A stretch of 64,000 bases of DNA. Origin: Hortaea werneckii (lineage: Eukaryota; Ascomycota; Dothideomycetes; Mycosphaerellales; Teratosphaeriaceae). How positions within the stretch are numbered: position 1 is the first letter of the stretch; each line of letters begins with the position of its first letter. Made by a program: the position numbers and the translations under genes. This document shows positions 63,591 to 64,000 of the stretch, piece after piece. The stretch lies in the NCBI GenBank assembly GCA_037044905.1, contig JBAOKB010000177.1:248001-312000 (forward strand), in the 5' to 3' direction. The notes beneath the pieces are model-generated. The model saw only the letters and a program-made list of their open reading frames with translations. It searched no databases and was not told where the DNA came from.

Positions 63591-64000
63591 CTTGGAATAT
63601 AAACAGGTGTGGTGAAGATAGGAAACAGGTGTAGATCGACAATTGCAGTAGATATGCTTACCTATATGAAAGCCACGAATCCAAATAGTCCCAAACCTAC
63701 TTTCTACTAGCCAATGTGATCTAGCAACCTAGAAGCAATAGGTCAACTATGGTTCGCCGCCTCTTTGTGAAGTCCGCATCATAGCTTAACGTTCAGCCAA
63801 ATAGACTTCGAGATCGACACGTCCGAGGTCCCGAGGTCCATTTACGAGCAAGAGTTGATCGATGTTGATGCGAAGATACATATGCTAGTACAAGGCAACG
63901 AGAAGAGAGACAGCAATTGGTCTAGAGCCGGTCAGGACTGCTATGATCTACTAGGTCATAGCACATGAGCTGCAGCTGGTGAGATAATTGCATATACTCA
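63591..64000. other. Upstream region of the peroxygenase gene
   Basis: AT-richer sequence up to the right edge. It should contain the promoter of the peroxygenase-family gene. No other gene is seen. Confidence 0.5.

Overview
The window is from a filamentous ascomycete, most likely a dothideomycete or related Pezizomycotina. It has intron-containing genes with short GT-AG introns, about one gene per 2.5-3 kb, and single-copy fungal genes (TOP2, SNU23, PUS3/DEG1, YEN1, MCR1-like) mixed with fungal families such as SUR7, Ppo oxygenase, APSES factor, heme-thiolate peroxidase and tannase. I see no tRNA, rRNA, transposon or CRISPR array. Twenty protein-coding genes can be supported, with exon boundaries read from splice sites and continuity of conserved motifs.

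Left part (1-20 kb) is mostly housekeeping: an omega-like glutathione transferase, DNA topoisomerase II, the spliceosomal zinc finger SNU23, an Xbp1-like APSES/KilA-N regulator behind a 2.2 kb gene-free upstream region, tRNA pseudouridine synthase 3, a short-chain dehydrogenase and a SUR7/PalI membrane protein. Middle part (20-46 kb): a secreted Thr/Cys-rich protein, a secreted phytase-like esterase with two CACGTG sites upstream, a large AT-hook protein divergent from the Holliday-junction resolvase YEN1, a conserved CxxC/zinc-finger protein, a membrane-anchored lysozyme-fold protein, a secreted aldose 1-epimerase, and a run of cytochrome b5 reductase, FAD monooxygenase and alpha/beta hydrolase.

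Right part (46-64 kb) is rich in secreted or oxidative chemistry: a Ppo fatty-acid oxygenase divergent from a DUF2235 lipase-like protein, a secreted tyrosinase divergent from a secreted tannase/feruloyl esterase, an APC permease and a secreted chloroperoxidase/peroxygenase-family enzyme. The tyrosinase and tannase, which share one 848 bp promoter region, carry the same N-terminal plan: signal peptide, a mini leucine zipper with identical heptad spacing, one Cys, then a Ser/Thr/Gly-rich linker. This suggests a co-expressed, possibly physically paired secreted system that attacks plant polyphenols, and it is my best candidate for an undescribed system.

Other signals the gene list does not explain are: two -1 frame breaks in the tannase at the identical heptamer CTTCTTC; a +1 break at a TAA in the permease; nine copies of a CCCAAAGCRRC motif directly before the permease start; long poly-G tracts (19-39 nt) that always lie on the sense strand just after stop codons; a scrambled 31+12 bp inverted repeat upstream of the epimerase; and repeated SUMO-interacting-like motifs in the YEN1 tail. 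The long homopolymers and the frame breaks could be assembly errors, and this is stated wherever it matters.
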